A stretch of 64,000 nucleotides of DNA. Origin: Actinomadura cremea. Its GTDB lineage: Bacteria; Actinomycetota; Actinomycetes; Streptosporangiales; Streptosporangiaceae. The stretch spans positions 124,001-188,000 of the forward strand of contig NZ_BMRF01000007.1 in assembly GCF_014648495.1 (NCBI RefSeq), in the 5' to 3' direction. Numbering within the stretch: position 1 is the stretch's first letter; each line of letters opens with the position of its first letter. Position numbers and translations under genes: made by a program. The notes under the pieces were generated by a model that saw only the letters and a program-made list of their open reading frames with translations, was not told where the DNA came from and did no database searches. Below are positions 28,714 through 37,555 of the stretch, piece by piece.

Positions 28714-29604
28714 TCAGCGCAGGTTGTACGGGTTCGGTGCGTGCGGATCGGCCTTGACGACGACCGTCCGGGCGATCTTGTCGTGCAGCGCCTGCCTGCG
28801 CGGATCCCACAGGATCCACAGGACGTCGATGAACCCGATGCAGCCGCAGACCCCGCCGAGCACGCTGTAGAACGCCGACCGCGCGGCGGCCTGGCTCGTC
28901 ACGACCGGCCCGCCGTCGTCCGCCCGCACGACCCGGATGCGCAGCAGCATCTTGCCGAGCGTCTGCCCCCACTTCGCGTGCATGAGCCAGAAGTAGAGGA
29001 ACCCCACGATGATCCCGATCAGGTTCGTCCACACCTGCACGCCGTTGTAGGCGTACTCGCCGGGCTCCGGATCGACGACGTTCCCCCAGTTGACGAACGG
29101 CAGCGAGATCAGCCCGGCGATGATCGACAGCACGATGAGGTCGATGATCCCGGCGGCGAGCCGCGCCCACCGGCTCGCCAGCCCGGCCGACGGGTCCACG
29201 TACTCGTTGGACCCGCCCCCGTATCCCGGAAGCCCGCCGTACTGCTGCCCCCCGTACGGGCCGCCCCCGCCACCGTAGGGCCCGGGGTAGGGAGGAGGCT
29301 GCTCGCCGTACCCCTGCTGCCCGTACCCCTGCTGCCCGTATCCCGGCTGCCCGTATCCCGGCTGGCCGTAGCCGGGTTGGCCGTAGCCGGGCTGCCCTTG
29401 GCCGGGTTGCCCTTGGACGGGAGGCCCGGGTTGGCCGGGAGGCCCGGGTTGGCCGGGAGATCCGGGTTGGCCGGGGCGGGGCTCCCCGGGCCGCTCGGGC
29501 GGGGGCGGTTCCTGCCCGTGCCCCTGCCCGTGAGGCCGCTGCTCGGGCGGCGGCCAGTCCTCCGGTTCTCCCCCGGAGCCGGGGTCGTTCGGCCCATGCG
29601 TCAT
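28714..29604 (-). CDS. RDD family membrane protein with Gly/Gln/Tyr-rich tail
   Basis: A 296-residue protein. The first 135 residues are low complexity: proline-rich, then GQPGPP-type and six YGQPG/YGQQG units. The C-terminal RDD domain has membrane helices near 150-170 and 190-210 and a third near 255, with the conserved ASRWARLAAGIIDLIVL entry arginine/aspartate, KWGQTLGKMLLRIRVV and the family end motif LWILWDPRRQALHDKIARTVVV. RDD proteins are poorly characterised; some act in ion antiport or protein transport. The next gene upstream is a paralog. No transmembrane partner or operon structure is clear; AAGGTC precedes the ATG. Confidence 0.87.
   Translation of the reverse strand: MTHGPNDPGSGGEPEDWPPPEQRPHGQGHGQEPPPPERPGEPRPGQPGSPGQPGPPGQPGPPVQGQPGQGQPGYGQPGYGQPGYGQPGYGQQGYGQQGYGEQPPPYPGPYGGGGGPYGGQQYGGLPGYGGGSNEYVDPSAGLASRWARLAAGIIDLIVLSIIAGLISLPFVNWGNVVDPEPGEYAYNGVQVWTNLIGIIVGFLYFWLMHAKWGQTLGKMLLRIRVVRADDGGPVVTSQAAARSAFYSVLGGVCGCIGFIDVLWILWDPRRQALHDKIARTVVVKADPHAPNPYNLR
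29306..29395. repeat. Six 15-bp tandem units in an RDD gene
   Basis: Units starting CCGTA recur every 15 bp and encode YGQQG or YGQPG. A second tract of three 18-bp units (29423-29476) encodes GQPGPP-type repeats. Copy number is likely to vary between strains. Confidence 0.85.
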
Positions 29605-29706
29605 GACCTTGACTTGGGCCGAGGCGCCCTTTTCAAACGTGGCCGCGTCCGAGGCGCGGCATTGTTTACCGGCCGGTGAGCAAAGGTTGCCCGGCCTGCC
29701 CCGGCG

Positions 29707-30636
29707 TCATGACTTGGCGTACGGGTCGGTCGTCCACGGCGTCACCTTCACCACGATCGTCCCGGCCACCTTGTCGTGGAGGGCCTGGCGCCGCGGGTCC
29801 CACAGGATCCAGGCGTTGTCCAGCATGGCCAGGATGCTGATGGGGAAGGCGGCGGCGGGCGCGGCGAAGTTCAGGACGACCGTGACGACCGAGATCGCGT
29901 ACACCAGCGCCTGGCGCCGGACCACCTGTCCCCAGCCCACCGCGGACTGGTCGCCGGCGGTCACCAGCCTGATGCCGCAGGCCCGCTTGCCGAGCGTCTG
30001 CCCCCACTTGACGTGCGTGAACGTGTAGTAGGCGAAGCCGATCAGGAAGGTGACGGCGTATCCGGTGAGCAGCACCGGGATGTTGTAGAGCTCCATCGGG
30101 TCGGTGATCGGGTCGCCGGACTCGGCCATTTCGGTGAACCGGTCCCAGCGGATGGAGGCCAGCATGATCGGGATCATGACGACGGCGAGGATGAGGCTGT
30201 CCAGCACGGCCGCGCCGAGCCGGGCCCAGCGTCCGGCCAGCATGTCCTCGGGCGAGCCGTGGCCGGGCGGCGGCCCGTAGCCCGCCGGTCCGTAGCCGGG
30301 CTGCCCGTAGCCGGGCCGTCCCTGCGGCGGGACGCCGTAGGGCTGCTGTCCCGGGCCGGGTACGGCCTGCGGCTGACCGGGGTGCGGCGGTGCGGGCCGC
30401 CCGTAGGACGGAAGCGGCTGCCGACCCGGCTCCGCGCCGTAGACCCCCTGGTAGGGCGGCGGACGGTCGTCGGCCGGGGCCTCCGCGCCGTCCGGCGACG
30501 CCCCCGCGGCGTCGCCCTCGGGGGAGGACGGGCCCGCCTCCCCGGCTTCGGCGGGCTTCGAGAGGTCGGGCCTGGGGGCGTCCGAGTCCGTCCGGTCGTC
30601 GTCGCCGGGCCGGGGGTTCTGCGGCGGTTCGCTCAT
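29707..30636 (-). CDS. RDD family membrane protein, second copy
   Basis: A 309-residue paralog of the preceding gene. About 125 residues of acidic, then Pro/Gly/Tyr-rich sequence precede an RDD domain with GRWARLGAAVLDSLILAV, a second helix LLTGYAVTFLIGFAYYTF, the KWGQTLGKRACGIRLV loop and the end motif AWILWDPRRQALHDKVAGTIVV. The N-terminal repeats are fewer than in the other copy. ATG 30636 is chosen over the GTG six bases upstream. Its start abuts a perfect 17-bp palindrome, which may control it. Likely local duplication followed by divergence of the tails. Confidence 0.87.
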   Translation of the reverse strand: MSEPPQNPRPGDDDRTDSDAPRPDLSKPAEAGEAGPSSPEGDAAGASPDGAEAPADDRPPPYQGVYGAEPGRQPLPSYGRPAPPHPGQPQAVPGPGQQPYGVPPQGRPGYGQPGYGPAGYGPPPGHGSPEDMLAGRWARLGAAVLDSLILAVVMIPIMLASIRWDRFTEMAESGDPITDPMELYNIPVLLTGYAVTFLIGFAYYTFTHVKWGQTLGKRACGIRLVTAGDQSAVGWGQVVRRQALVYAISVVTVVLNFAAPAAAFPISILAMLDNAWILWDPRRQALHDKVAGTIVVKVTPWTTDPYAKS

Positions 30637-30653
30637 GGGCACACAGTGTGCCC
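30637..30653. promoter_or_regulatory. Perfect 17-bp palindrome at the start of an RDD gene
   Basis: GGGCACAC and GTGTGCCC flank a single A and end directly before the ATG of the minus-strand RDD gene. It could be an operator or an RNA hairpin that blocks initiation. Confidence 0.55.
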
Positions 30654-30693
30654 GTTTCCGGCCGGTCGGGGCACCGGGGGCGCACCGGCCGTC

Positions 30694-30727
30694 CGGCCCC
30701 GGACACGGGCGTTCGCGTCCGGGGCCG
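30694..30727 (-). terminator. Terminator of hpd
   Basis: CGGCCCCGGAC pairs perfectly with GTCCGGGGCCG (11 bp) around a 12-nt loop, 40 bp beyond the hpd stop. Confidence 0.8.
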
Positions 30728-30766
30728 AGGCTCCCGAGCTTCCGGAAAGGACCGGGACGGTCCGCG

Positions 30767-32543
<1,777 letters not shown>

Positions 32544-32581
32544 GCCGGGCGGAAGGGGAGGGGGAGCCCCGGGAACGCGAG

Positions 32582-32614
32582 CGGCCCGCCGCCCCGTAAG
32601 GGGGCGACGGGCCG
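32582..32614. terminator. Bidirectional terminator between the Lrp gene and greA
   Basis: CGGCCCG and CGGGCCG pair, then one C/A mismatch, then CGCCCC with GGGGCG, closing a short loop. Both flanking genes converge on it. Confidence 0.75.
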
Positions 32615-32645
32615 AACCGCGTTCTCCCGGCTGGGCCGCCTCGGG

Positions 32646-33149
32646 TCAGGCGGCGCCGTACGGGGTGGCGTCGAGGATCTCGACGGTCATGCTGCGGCCG
32701 TTCGGCAGCGAGTAGGTGGCCTTCTCGCCGACCTTCTTGCCGTTGATGGCGGAGCCGAGCGGCGAGTTGGGGGAGTACACGTCTATGGGGGCGCCGACCT
32801 CCTCGCGGGACGCCAGCAGGAAGGTGACCTCCTCGTCGTCGCCCTCGAACGTGACCGTGACGGTCATGCCGGGACCGACCAGGCCCTCGGTACGGGGCGC
32901 CTCGCCGACCCGGGCGTTCTCCAGGATGCCCTGGAGCTGGAGGATCCGGCCCTCGATCTTGCCCTGCTCCTCCTTGGCCGCATGGTAGCCGCCGTTCTCG
33001 CGCAGGTCCCCCTCCTCCCGCGCCGCCTCGATCTTCTGAGCGATCTCGATGCGGCCCGGGCCCGAAAGGTGGTCCAGCTCTGCCTTGAGCCGGTCGTACG
33101 CCTCCTGGGTGAGCCAGGTGACGCCCTTGTCAGCGCGGGTCTCGGTCAC
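32646..33149 (-). CDS. greA: Transcription elongation factor GreA
   Basis: A 167-residue secondary-channel factor that stimulates RNA cleavage by backtracked RNA polymerase. The N-terminal coiled-coil finger (LTQEAYDRLKAELDHL to ILENARV) carries the acidic tip motif EGDLREN, whose Asp and Glu chelate the catalytic metal. The C-terminal FKBP-like domain includes SPLGSAINGKKVGE. The GTG 33149 lies after GAGGAG with 6-bp spacing. It is transcribed alone between a terminator and a long leader containing a perfect palindrome. Confidence 0.95.
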   Translation of the reverse strand: MTETRADKGVTWLTQEAYDRLKAELDHLSGPGRIEIAQKIEAAREEGDLRENGGYHAAKEEQGKIEGRILQLQGILENARVGEAPRTEGLVGPGMTVTVTFEGDDEEVTFLLASREEVGAPIDVYSPNSPLGSAINGKKVGEKATYSLPNGRSMTVEILDATPYGAA

Positions 33150-33178
33150 GGGTACTCCTCATCACATGGTTCGATCCT

Positions 33179-33202
33179 CGCTCGCCCACCGGTGGGCGAG
33201 CG
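33179..33202 (-). promoter_or_regulatory. Perfect 24-bp palindrome in the greA leader
   Basis: CGCTCGCCCACC is followed directly by its reverse complement GGTGGGCGAGCG, 30 bp before the greA start and after the likely promoter. It may be an attenuator, a stability hairpin or an operator. Confidence 0.55.
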
Positions 33203-33238
33203 TCACATCGACATGAAGTGCGGCCGGGTGAAACCTCT

Positions 33239-33244
33239 AGCCTA
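33239..33244 (-). promoter_or_regulatory. Candidate -10 element of greA
   Basis: TAGGCT on the minus strand in an AT-richer patch, giving a leader of about 85 nt. No clear -35. Confidence 0.35.
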
Positions 33245-33456
33245 TCCGGTGTGTGCGAGTAAAGGTTCCCTGAACTCGTCGTCGGCAATCGGCCAATCAC
33301 GGTTCGGCATCGGCCGCGGTATTCGCGCGGGGGCGCCGGGCCGTTTCGCCGCCGCGATCCCCGCGCCCCGGCCGGGCGCCCACCTGCGCCGACCGTCACC
33401 GGGGCCGGGCGCGGGCCGGGGACGTCACGTTCCGCGGGCGCCCGCTCGACCTGCGC

Positions 33457-33870
33457 TCATCCGGTGGTCTTCGCGCACGCGTGGATGCGGGCGCCGGTGG
33501 CCTCCCGCGGCGTCGACAGCGTCTCCGTCCCGGTCGCGCCCGACTTTCCGGCGGGCACCACGATCGTCTTCTCCACCAGAATCTCGAAGTCGGTGTCGAA
33601 GGCGTCCAGGATGCACCGGACGGGGTCGCCCTCGGGCTTCGCCACCGAATAGCTGATCTTCACGCTGTTGCCGGTGATCTCGTAGGCGACGGTCTGCGAC
33701 ACGATCCCGGGGGTCGACGTGCCGGCGAAGCCCGAGATGATGCCGAAGCCGCCCGCGGCGAGCGCCACCACGACGCCGATCACCACGAGACCGATCCGCC
33801 CGCGGACGGTCTTCGTCCTGTCGACCGGCTCTTCGGCGGGCGGTGCGTCGTCGGACACGCTCGTGCTCAT
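33457..33870 (-). CDS. DUF4307 membrane protein
   Basis: A 137-residue protein of the actinobacterial DUF4307 family. A charged cytosolic tail of about 25 residues is followed by one membrane helix (GLVVIGVVVALAAGGFGIISG) and an extracytoplasmic domain of about 85 residues (VAYEITGNSVKISYSV ... DPVRCILDAF ... TIVVPAGKSG ... RIHACAKTTG) that looks beta-sandwich-like; two cysteines (PVRCIL, HACAK) could form a disulfide. Function unknown. It is divergent from mca, an arrangement seen in relatives, which suggests a link to mycothiol or oxidative metabolism only by association. Confidence 0.82.
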   Translation of the reverse strand: MSTSVSDDAPPAEEPVDRTKTVRGRIGLVVIGVVVALAAGGFGIISGFAGTSTPGIVSQTVAYEITGNSVKISYSVAKPEGDPVRCILDAFDTDFEILVEKTIVVPAGKSGATGTETLSTPREATGARIHACAKTTG

Positions 33871-33994
33871 GGCGGGGAATCTCCGTGCGGGTTGCGACGT
33901 TGTCAGGGACAATTCTCGTCTGTCGTGGCGCGTGCTCCGAACCGGGGTGCGCTTTTCCACGGCCCGCCGTGTTCGCTGAGAGGGAGAGCCCCAG

Positions 33995-34915
33995 GTGTCC
34001 GAGGTCATCGACGGTACGACGCTCGACCGCCCGTCCGGCGGGAACGAGCCGCTGCGGCTGATGGCGGTGCACGCCCATCCCGACGACGAGTCCAGCAAGG
34101 GCGCGGCGACGATGGCGCGCTACGTCTCCGAGGGCGTCGAGGTGCTGGTGGTGACCTGCACCGGGGGCGAGCGCGGCGACATCCTCAACCCGGCGATGGA
34201 CCGGCCGGAGGTCAAGGCCGACATCGGCCGGGTCCGGGGCGAGGAGATGGCGCGGGCGCGGGAGATCCTCGGGGTCGAGCAGCGCTGGCTCGGGTTCGTC
34301 GACTCCGGCTTCCCCGAGGGCGACCCGCCGCCGCCCCTGCCCGCCGACTGCTTCGCGGTCCAGCCGCTGGAGACGGCCGCGGCGCCGCTCGTCCGGGCCG
34401 TCCGCGAGTTCCGGCCGCACGTGGTGCTGACCTACGACGAGAAGGGCGGCTACCCGCACCCCGACCACGTCAAGACCTACGAGGTGTCGGCGGAGGCGTT
34501 CGACGCGGCGGGAGACCCCGACCGGTACCCGGGCGAGGGCGAGCCGTGGCAGCCGCTCAAGCTCTACTACCACATGACGTTCAACAAGGACCGGATCGTC
34601 GCCCTGCACACGGCCATGCTCGACGCCGGCCTCGAATCCCCCTACCACGACTGGATGGAGCGCTTCGACGAGCGCCCGCAGCCGTGGGAGGTCACGACCC
34701 GCGTCCCCTGCGCCGACCACTTCGAGACCCGCGACAAGGCGCTGCTCGCCCACGCCACCCAGATCGACCCGAACGGGTTCTGGTTCGTCGTCCCGCTGGA
34801 CCTCCAGCGCGAGGCATGGCCGACCGAGGACTACCATTTGGCCAGGTCCCTGGTCGACACCGAGCTGCCGGAGGACGACCTGTTCGCCGGCATCCGGGAG
34901 AAGGTGTGTCTGTAG
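33995..34915 (+). CDS. mca: Mycothiol S-conjugate amidase
   Basis: Zinc amidase (EC 3.5.1.115) of 306 residues that cleaves mycothiol-toxin conjugates to a mercapturic acid for export and GlcN-Ins for recycling. The MshB/Mca zinc motif AHPDDE is at 27-32 (H28, D31), with the third ligand in YPHPDHVKTYE near 160. GGERGDILNPAM and FYWFV-like C-terminal features (NGFWFVVP) favour Mca over the deacetylase MshB. GTG 33995 follows AGGGAGAG. The stop codon overlaps the start of the next small gene by one base. It shows that the host makes mycothiol, a hallmark of actinobacteria. Confidence 0.93.
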   Translation: MSEVIDGTTLDRPSGGNEPLRLMAVHAHPDDESSKGAATMARYVSEGVEVLVVTCTGGERGDILNPAMDRPEVKADIGRVRGEEMARAREILGVEQRWLGFVDSGFPEGDPPPPLPADCFAVQPLETAAAPLVRAVREFRPHVVLTYDEKGGYPHPDHVKTYEVSAEAFDAAGDPDRYPGEGEPWQPLKLYYHMTFNKDRIVALHTAMLDAGLESPYHDWMERFDERPQPWEVTTRVPCADHFETRDKALLAHATQIDPNGFWFVVPLDLQREAWPTEDYHLARSLVDTELPEDDLFAGIREKVCL

Positions 34916-35151
34916 TGCTTCCAGTCCTCGCCGATGACTACCCCCTGAACGACACCACGGTCTCCCCGGGCGTGCTCGGATTCGCGTTCTTCATCGCGTT
35001 CTTCGTCGCGCTGTTCTTCCTCATCCGGTCGATGAACAAGCGGCTGCGCAACATCAACGCGCCCCGCGAGGCCGACCTCAAGCAGCAGGCGTGGGAGCGC
35101 CGCGAGGCCGCCAGGGCGGCCGCCGCCGGAGGCGTCAAGCCCGCCGAGTGA
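34915..35151 (+). CDS. Small single-pass membrane protein downstream of mca
   Basis: A 78-residue protein. A short outside segment (PVLADDYPLNDTTVSPG) precedes one membrane helix (VLGFAFFIAFFVALFFLIRSM) and a basic, helical cytosolic tail (NKRLRNINAPREADLKQQ ...) rich in Arg and Ala. The GTG at 34915 overlaps the mca stop (TAGTG), so it is translationally coupled. A protein of this kind commonly follows mca in actinobacteria, but I know no function for it; scaffolding or membrane tethering is possible. Confidence 0.75.
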   Translation: MLPVLADDYPLNDTTVSPGVLGFAFFIAFFVALFFLIRSMNKRLRNINAPREADLKQQAWERREAARAAAAGGVKPAE

Positions 35152-35236
35152 CGGCCGGCTCCACCCCGCGCCGCGGCCCGGCGAAAGCGGCCGGCGGACG
35201 GGTTGGAGTGCGGCGCCGCCGGGGAGGACCCTCGAC

Positions 35237-36061
35237 GTGCGCGCAGACTTCGAGGACTCCTACCGGGAGTTGGAACCGGCGGCGGCGCGGCTGCTGCGGC
35301 TGCTCGCCCTGCAGCCCGCCGACGGCGTCCGGCTTCCGGCCGCGGCCGTCCTGGCCGACCGGCCCGAGGACGAGACGCTCGACCGGCTCCGGACGCTCGT
35401 CCGCCGCGGACTCGCCACCGACGCCGGCGACGGCCGGTTCACGCTGCCCGGCCCGGTCCGCGTCCGGGCCGCCGAGCACGCCGAGGCCGAGGACGATCCC
35501 GGCGAGCTCGACGCCGCGCTCCACCGCGTCCTCGACCACTACCTCACCGCGGCGCCCGGCACCGGCCTCGAGGAGCAGGGCCTCGCACTCCTCGAACGCG
35601 AACGCCGCGCCGAGGCCGTCGACACCCTCGAGGAGGCGCTGCGCGACGCCGAACGGGGCGGCGACCACCGCACCGTCCTGCTCGCCCGGCACAACCTCGG
35701 CCGCGCCCTGACCGCCCACGGCGCCCTCGACCGCGCGATGGACCTCCTCGGCCCGCTGCCCGAGGAGTTCGCCGCCCTCCCCGAACCCGACGACTACAAC
35801 CGGGGCCGCGCGCTGCTCGGCCTCGGCGAGGCGTACCTGCTCGCCCGCCGCCCGGTCGCGGCGGTGAACTTCTTCGGCCAGGCGCTGGAGACCATGCGGG
35901 CCCTGGACGCCCCCGACCTGCAGGCCGACGCGTACGCGCACCTGGCCGAGGCCGCCCGGCAGCGCGGCGACGAGACGGCCCGGCGCAGGGCGCAGGAGGC
36001 GGCCGCCGCGCTGCGGGCGCGGGCGGGCGAGGGGGTCAGGCCTTGCCGTGGTCCCAGCTGA
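35237..36061 (+). CDS. TPR protein resembling the C-terminal half of AfsR-type regulators
   Basis: A 274-residue cytosolic protein. The N-terminal 90 residues (FEDSYRELEPAAARLLRLLALQPADGV ... LDRLRTLVRRGLATDAGDGRFTL) match the winged-helix segment that follows the NB-ARC ATPase in SARP/AfsR-like STAND proteins, and the rest consists of four or five TPR-like helix pairs (AVDTLEEALRDAE ..., HNLGRALTAHG ..., GRALLGLGEAYLL ..., AYAHLAEAARQ). No ATPase or DNA-binding domain precedes it. GTG 35237 follows GGGAGGA by about 10 bp. The end overlaps the convergent PPOX gene by 26 bp. It may be a stand-alone adaptor or a truncated regulator. Confidence 0.75.
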   Translation: MRADFEDSYRELEPAAARLLRLLALQPADGVRLPAAAVLADRPEDETLDRLRTLVRRGLATDAGDGRFTLPGPVRVRAAEHAEAEDDPGELDAALHRVLDHYLTAAPGTGLEEQGLALLERERRAEAVDTLEEALRDAERGGDHRTVLLARHNLGRALTAHGALDRAMDLLGPLPEEFAALPEPDDYNRGRALLGLGEAYLLARRPVAAVNFFGQALETMRALDAPDLQADAYAHLAEAARQRGDETARRRAQEAAAALRARAGEGVRPCRGPS

Positions 36062-36509
36062 CGATCTCGTCCGGGTCCATCACCACGAGGACGCGCTTGG
36101 ACATCGCCTGCTCGATGCCGGCCTCGATCGCGGGGTCGATGGGCTCGCCGATGGCGGGGACGGGCAGGCCCGCCATGCGGGAGCCGACGACGCGGCCGAC
36201 CTTCAGCAGCTCCGCGCGGTCCTCGATGACGAGGCCGCGCCCGTTGAGCTGCGCGCCGCGCAGCTCGTTGTACTCGACGCCGTCCTCGACGAGGCACGTC
36301 ATGGCGGGGTTGCGGCGCAGGTTCACGACCTTCTGCGACGACTTGTAGGTCGTGAAGGCGATCTTGCCGTCGAGGAGCGCGTAGAACATCGTGACCAGAT
36401 GCGGGCTGCCGTCCTTGTTGATGGTGGCGACCTGCACCTTGAAGTTGTCCGCGAGGTACGCCGCGGCTTCGTCCGATGTCATTTTGATCTTGTCGCGCTT
36501 GCCGGCCAT
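36036..36509 (-). CDS. PPOX-class flavin/F420-type protein
   Basis: A 157-residue split-beta-barrel protein of the pyridoxamine-5-phosphate-oxidase-like superfamily. FKVQVATINKDGSPHLVTMFY, KIAFTTYKSSQKVVNLRRNPAMTCLVEDG and YNELRGAQLNGRGLVIEDRA are the conserved strands and the cofactor-phosphate loop (KSSQKVVNLRR). Such actinobacterial proteins use F420 or FMN as redox cofactor; which one cannot be told here. ATG 36509 follows GGGAG by 5 bp. The 3' end overlaps the end of the convergent TPR gene by 26 bp, and its start is 73 bp from the divergent rnz. Confidence 0.83.
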   Translation of the reverse strand: MAGKRDKIKMTSDEAAAYLADNFKVQVATINKDGSPHLVTMFYALLDGKIAFTTYKSSQKVVNLRRNPAMTCLVEDGVEYNELRGAQLNGRGLVIEDRAELLKVGRVVGSRMAGLPVPAIGEPIDPAIEAGIEQAMSKRVLVVMDPDEIVSWDHGKA

Positions 36510-36582
36510 GTGGCTCCCTCCCTGGGCGAGCGGCCAGGATAACCAAGTGCTTACCGGCCGGGCGGGGCGGCACCATGGGGAG

Positions 36583-37518
36583 ATGTCCGCTCGCGATCTG
36601 ACCGTGCTGGGGTCCGCCAGCGCGGTGCCCACGAAGGCCCGCAACCACAACGGCTACCTGCTGCGCTGGGACGGGCACGGGCTGCTGTTCGACCCCGGGG
36701 AGGGCACGCAGCGGCAGATGACGCGCGCCGGGCTGTCGGCGCACGACGTCACGTGGATCTGCGTGACGCACTTCCACGGCGACCACTGCCTCGGCGTTCC
36801 GGGGGTGGTGCAGCGGATCGCGCGCGACGGCGTCGAGCACCCGGTGGACGCGGCGTTCCCCGCGAGCGGCGCACGGTACTGGGAGCGGCTGCGGCACGCG
36901 ACGGTCTTCCGCGACACCGACGTCATCCGCGAACGTCCGGTGTCGGGCGACCGGACGGTCCTGGACACGGGGGACGCGCCGTTCACGCTCGTCGCGCGGA
37001 GGCTGTCGCACCCGGTCGAGGCGTACGGCTACCGGCTGGCGGAGCCCGACGGGGTGACGATGCTCCCGGAGCGGCTCGCGGCGCGCGGCGTCCGGGGACC
37101 GGACGTGCGGCGGCTGCGGGAGGACGGGCGCGTCACGGCGCCGGACGGGTCGACGGTGACGCTCGACGAGTGCAGCGTGCGGCGTCCGGGGCAGAAGGTC
37201 GCGTTCGTGATGGACACCCGGATGTGCGACGGGGTCCGGGAACTGGCGGACGGCGTCGACATGCTCGTCATCGAGTCGACGTTCCTCGACGCGGACGCGG
37301 CGCTCGCGGCCGAGTACGGGCACCTGACGGCGGCGCAGGCCGGACGGGTCGCGGCGGACGCGGGGGCGGGCACGCTCGTGCTCACGCACTTCTCCGAGCG
37401 GTACCGGGCCGACGAGGAGCACCGGTTCCGGGACGAGGCGGCGGCCGTGTTCGGCGGGCAGATCGCGCTCGTCCACGACCTGGACCGGATCGCGCTGCCA
37501 CCGCGCCGCAAGACCTGA
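36583..37518 (+). CDS. rnz: Ribonuclease Z
   Basis: Metallo-beta-lactamase-fold endonuclease (EC 3.1.26.11) of 311 residues that trims tRNA 3' trailers. It is needed here because at least one tRNA-like gene lacks an encoded CCA. Zinc motif HFHGDH is at 63-68, the next ligand His in RRLSHPVEAYGYRL, the bridging Asp in FVMDTRMCDG and the final His in VLTHFSERY. The N-terminal LGSASAVPTKARNHNGYLL matches RNase Z. An exosite arm region (ERLAARGVRGPDVRRLREDG) is present. ATG 36583 follows GGGGAG. Next gene follows after 37 bp. Confidence 0.92.
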   Translation: MSARDLTVLGSASAVPTKARNHNGYLLRWDGHGLLFDPGEGTQRQMTRAGLSAHDVTWICVTHFHGDHCLGVPGVVQRIARDGVEHPVDAAFPASGARYWERLRHATVFRDTDVIRERPVSGDRTVLDTGDAPFTLVARRLSHPVEAYGYRLAEPDGVTMLPERLAARGVRGPDVRRLREDGRVTAPDGSTVTLDECSVRRPGQKVAFVMDTRMCDGVRELADGVDMLVIESTFLDADAALAAEYGHLTAAQAGRVAADAGAGTLVLTHFSERYRADEEHRFRDEAAAVFGGQIALVHDLDRIALPPRRKT

Positions 37519-37555
37519 CGGGTGACCCCGGCGGATCGTGGGCAGGACTCCGATC

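Larger units (their letters stand above)
33150..33456. other. Long leader and intergenic region upstream of greA
   Basis: The 307 bases hold no gene that I can support. On the minus strand they contain a -10-like TAGGCT (33239-33244), a perfect 24-bp palindrome (33179-33202) inside the likely greA leader, and, near 33330-33420, imperfect GC-rich inverted repeats that may terminate the DUF4307 gene. Confidence 0.55.

Noticed and set aside
29306-29476. Possible CRISPR-like repeat array
   Set aside because: Repeats of 15 and 18 bp are directly tandem with no spacers and encode in-frame GQPGYG-type peptides of an RDD protein.
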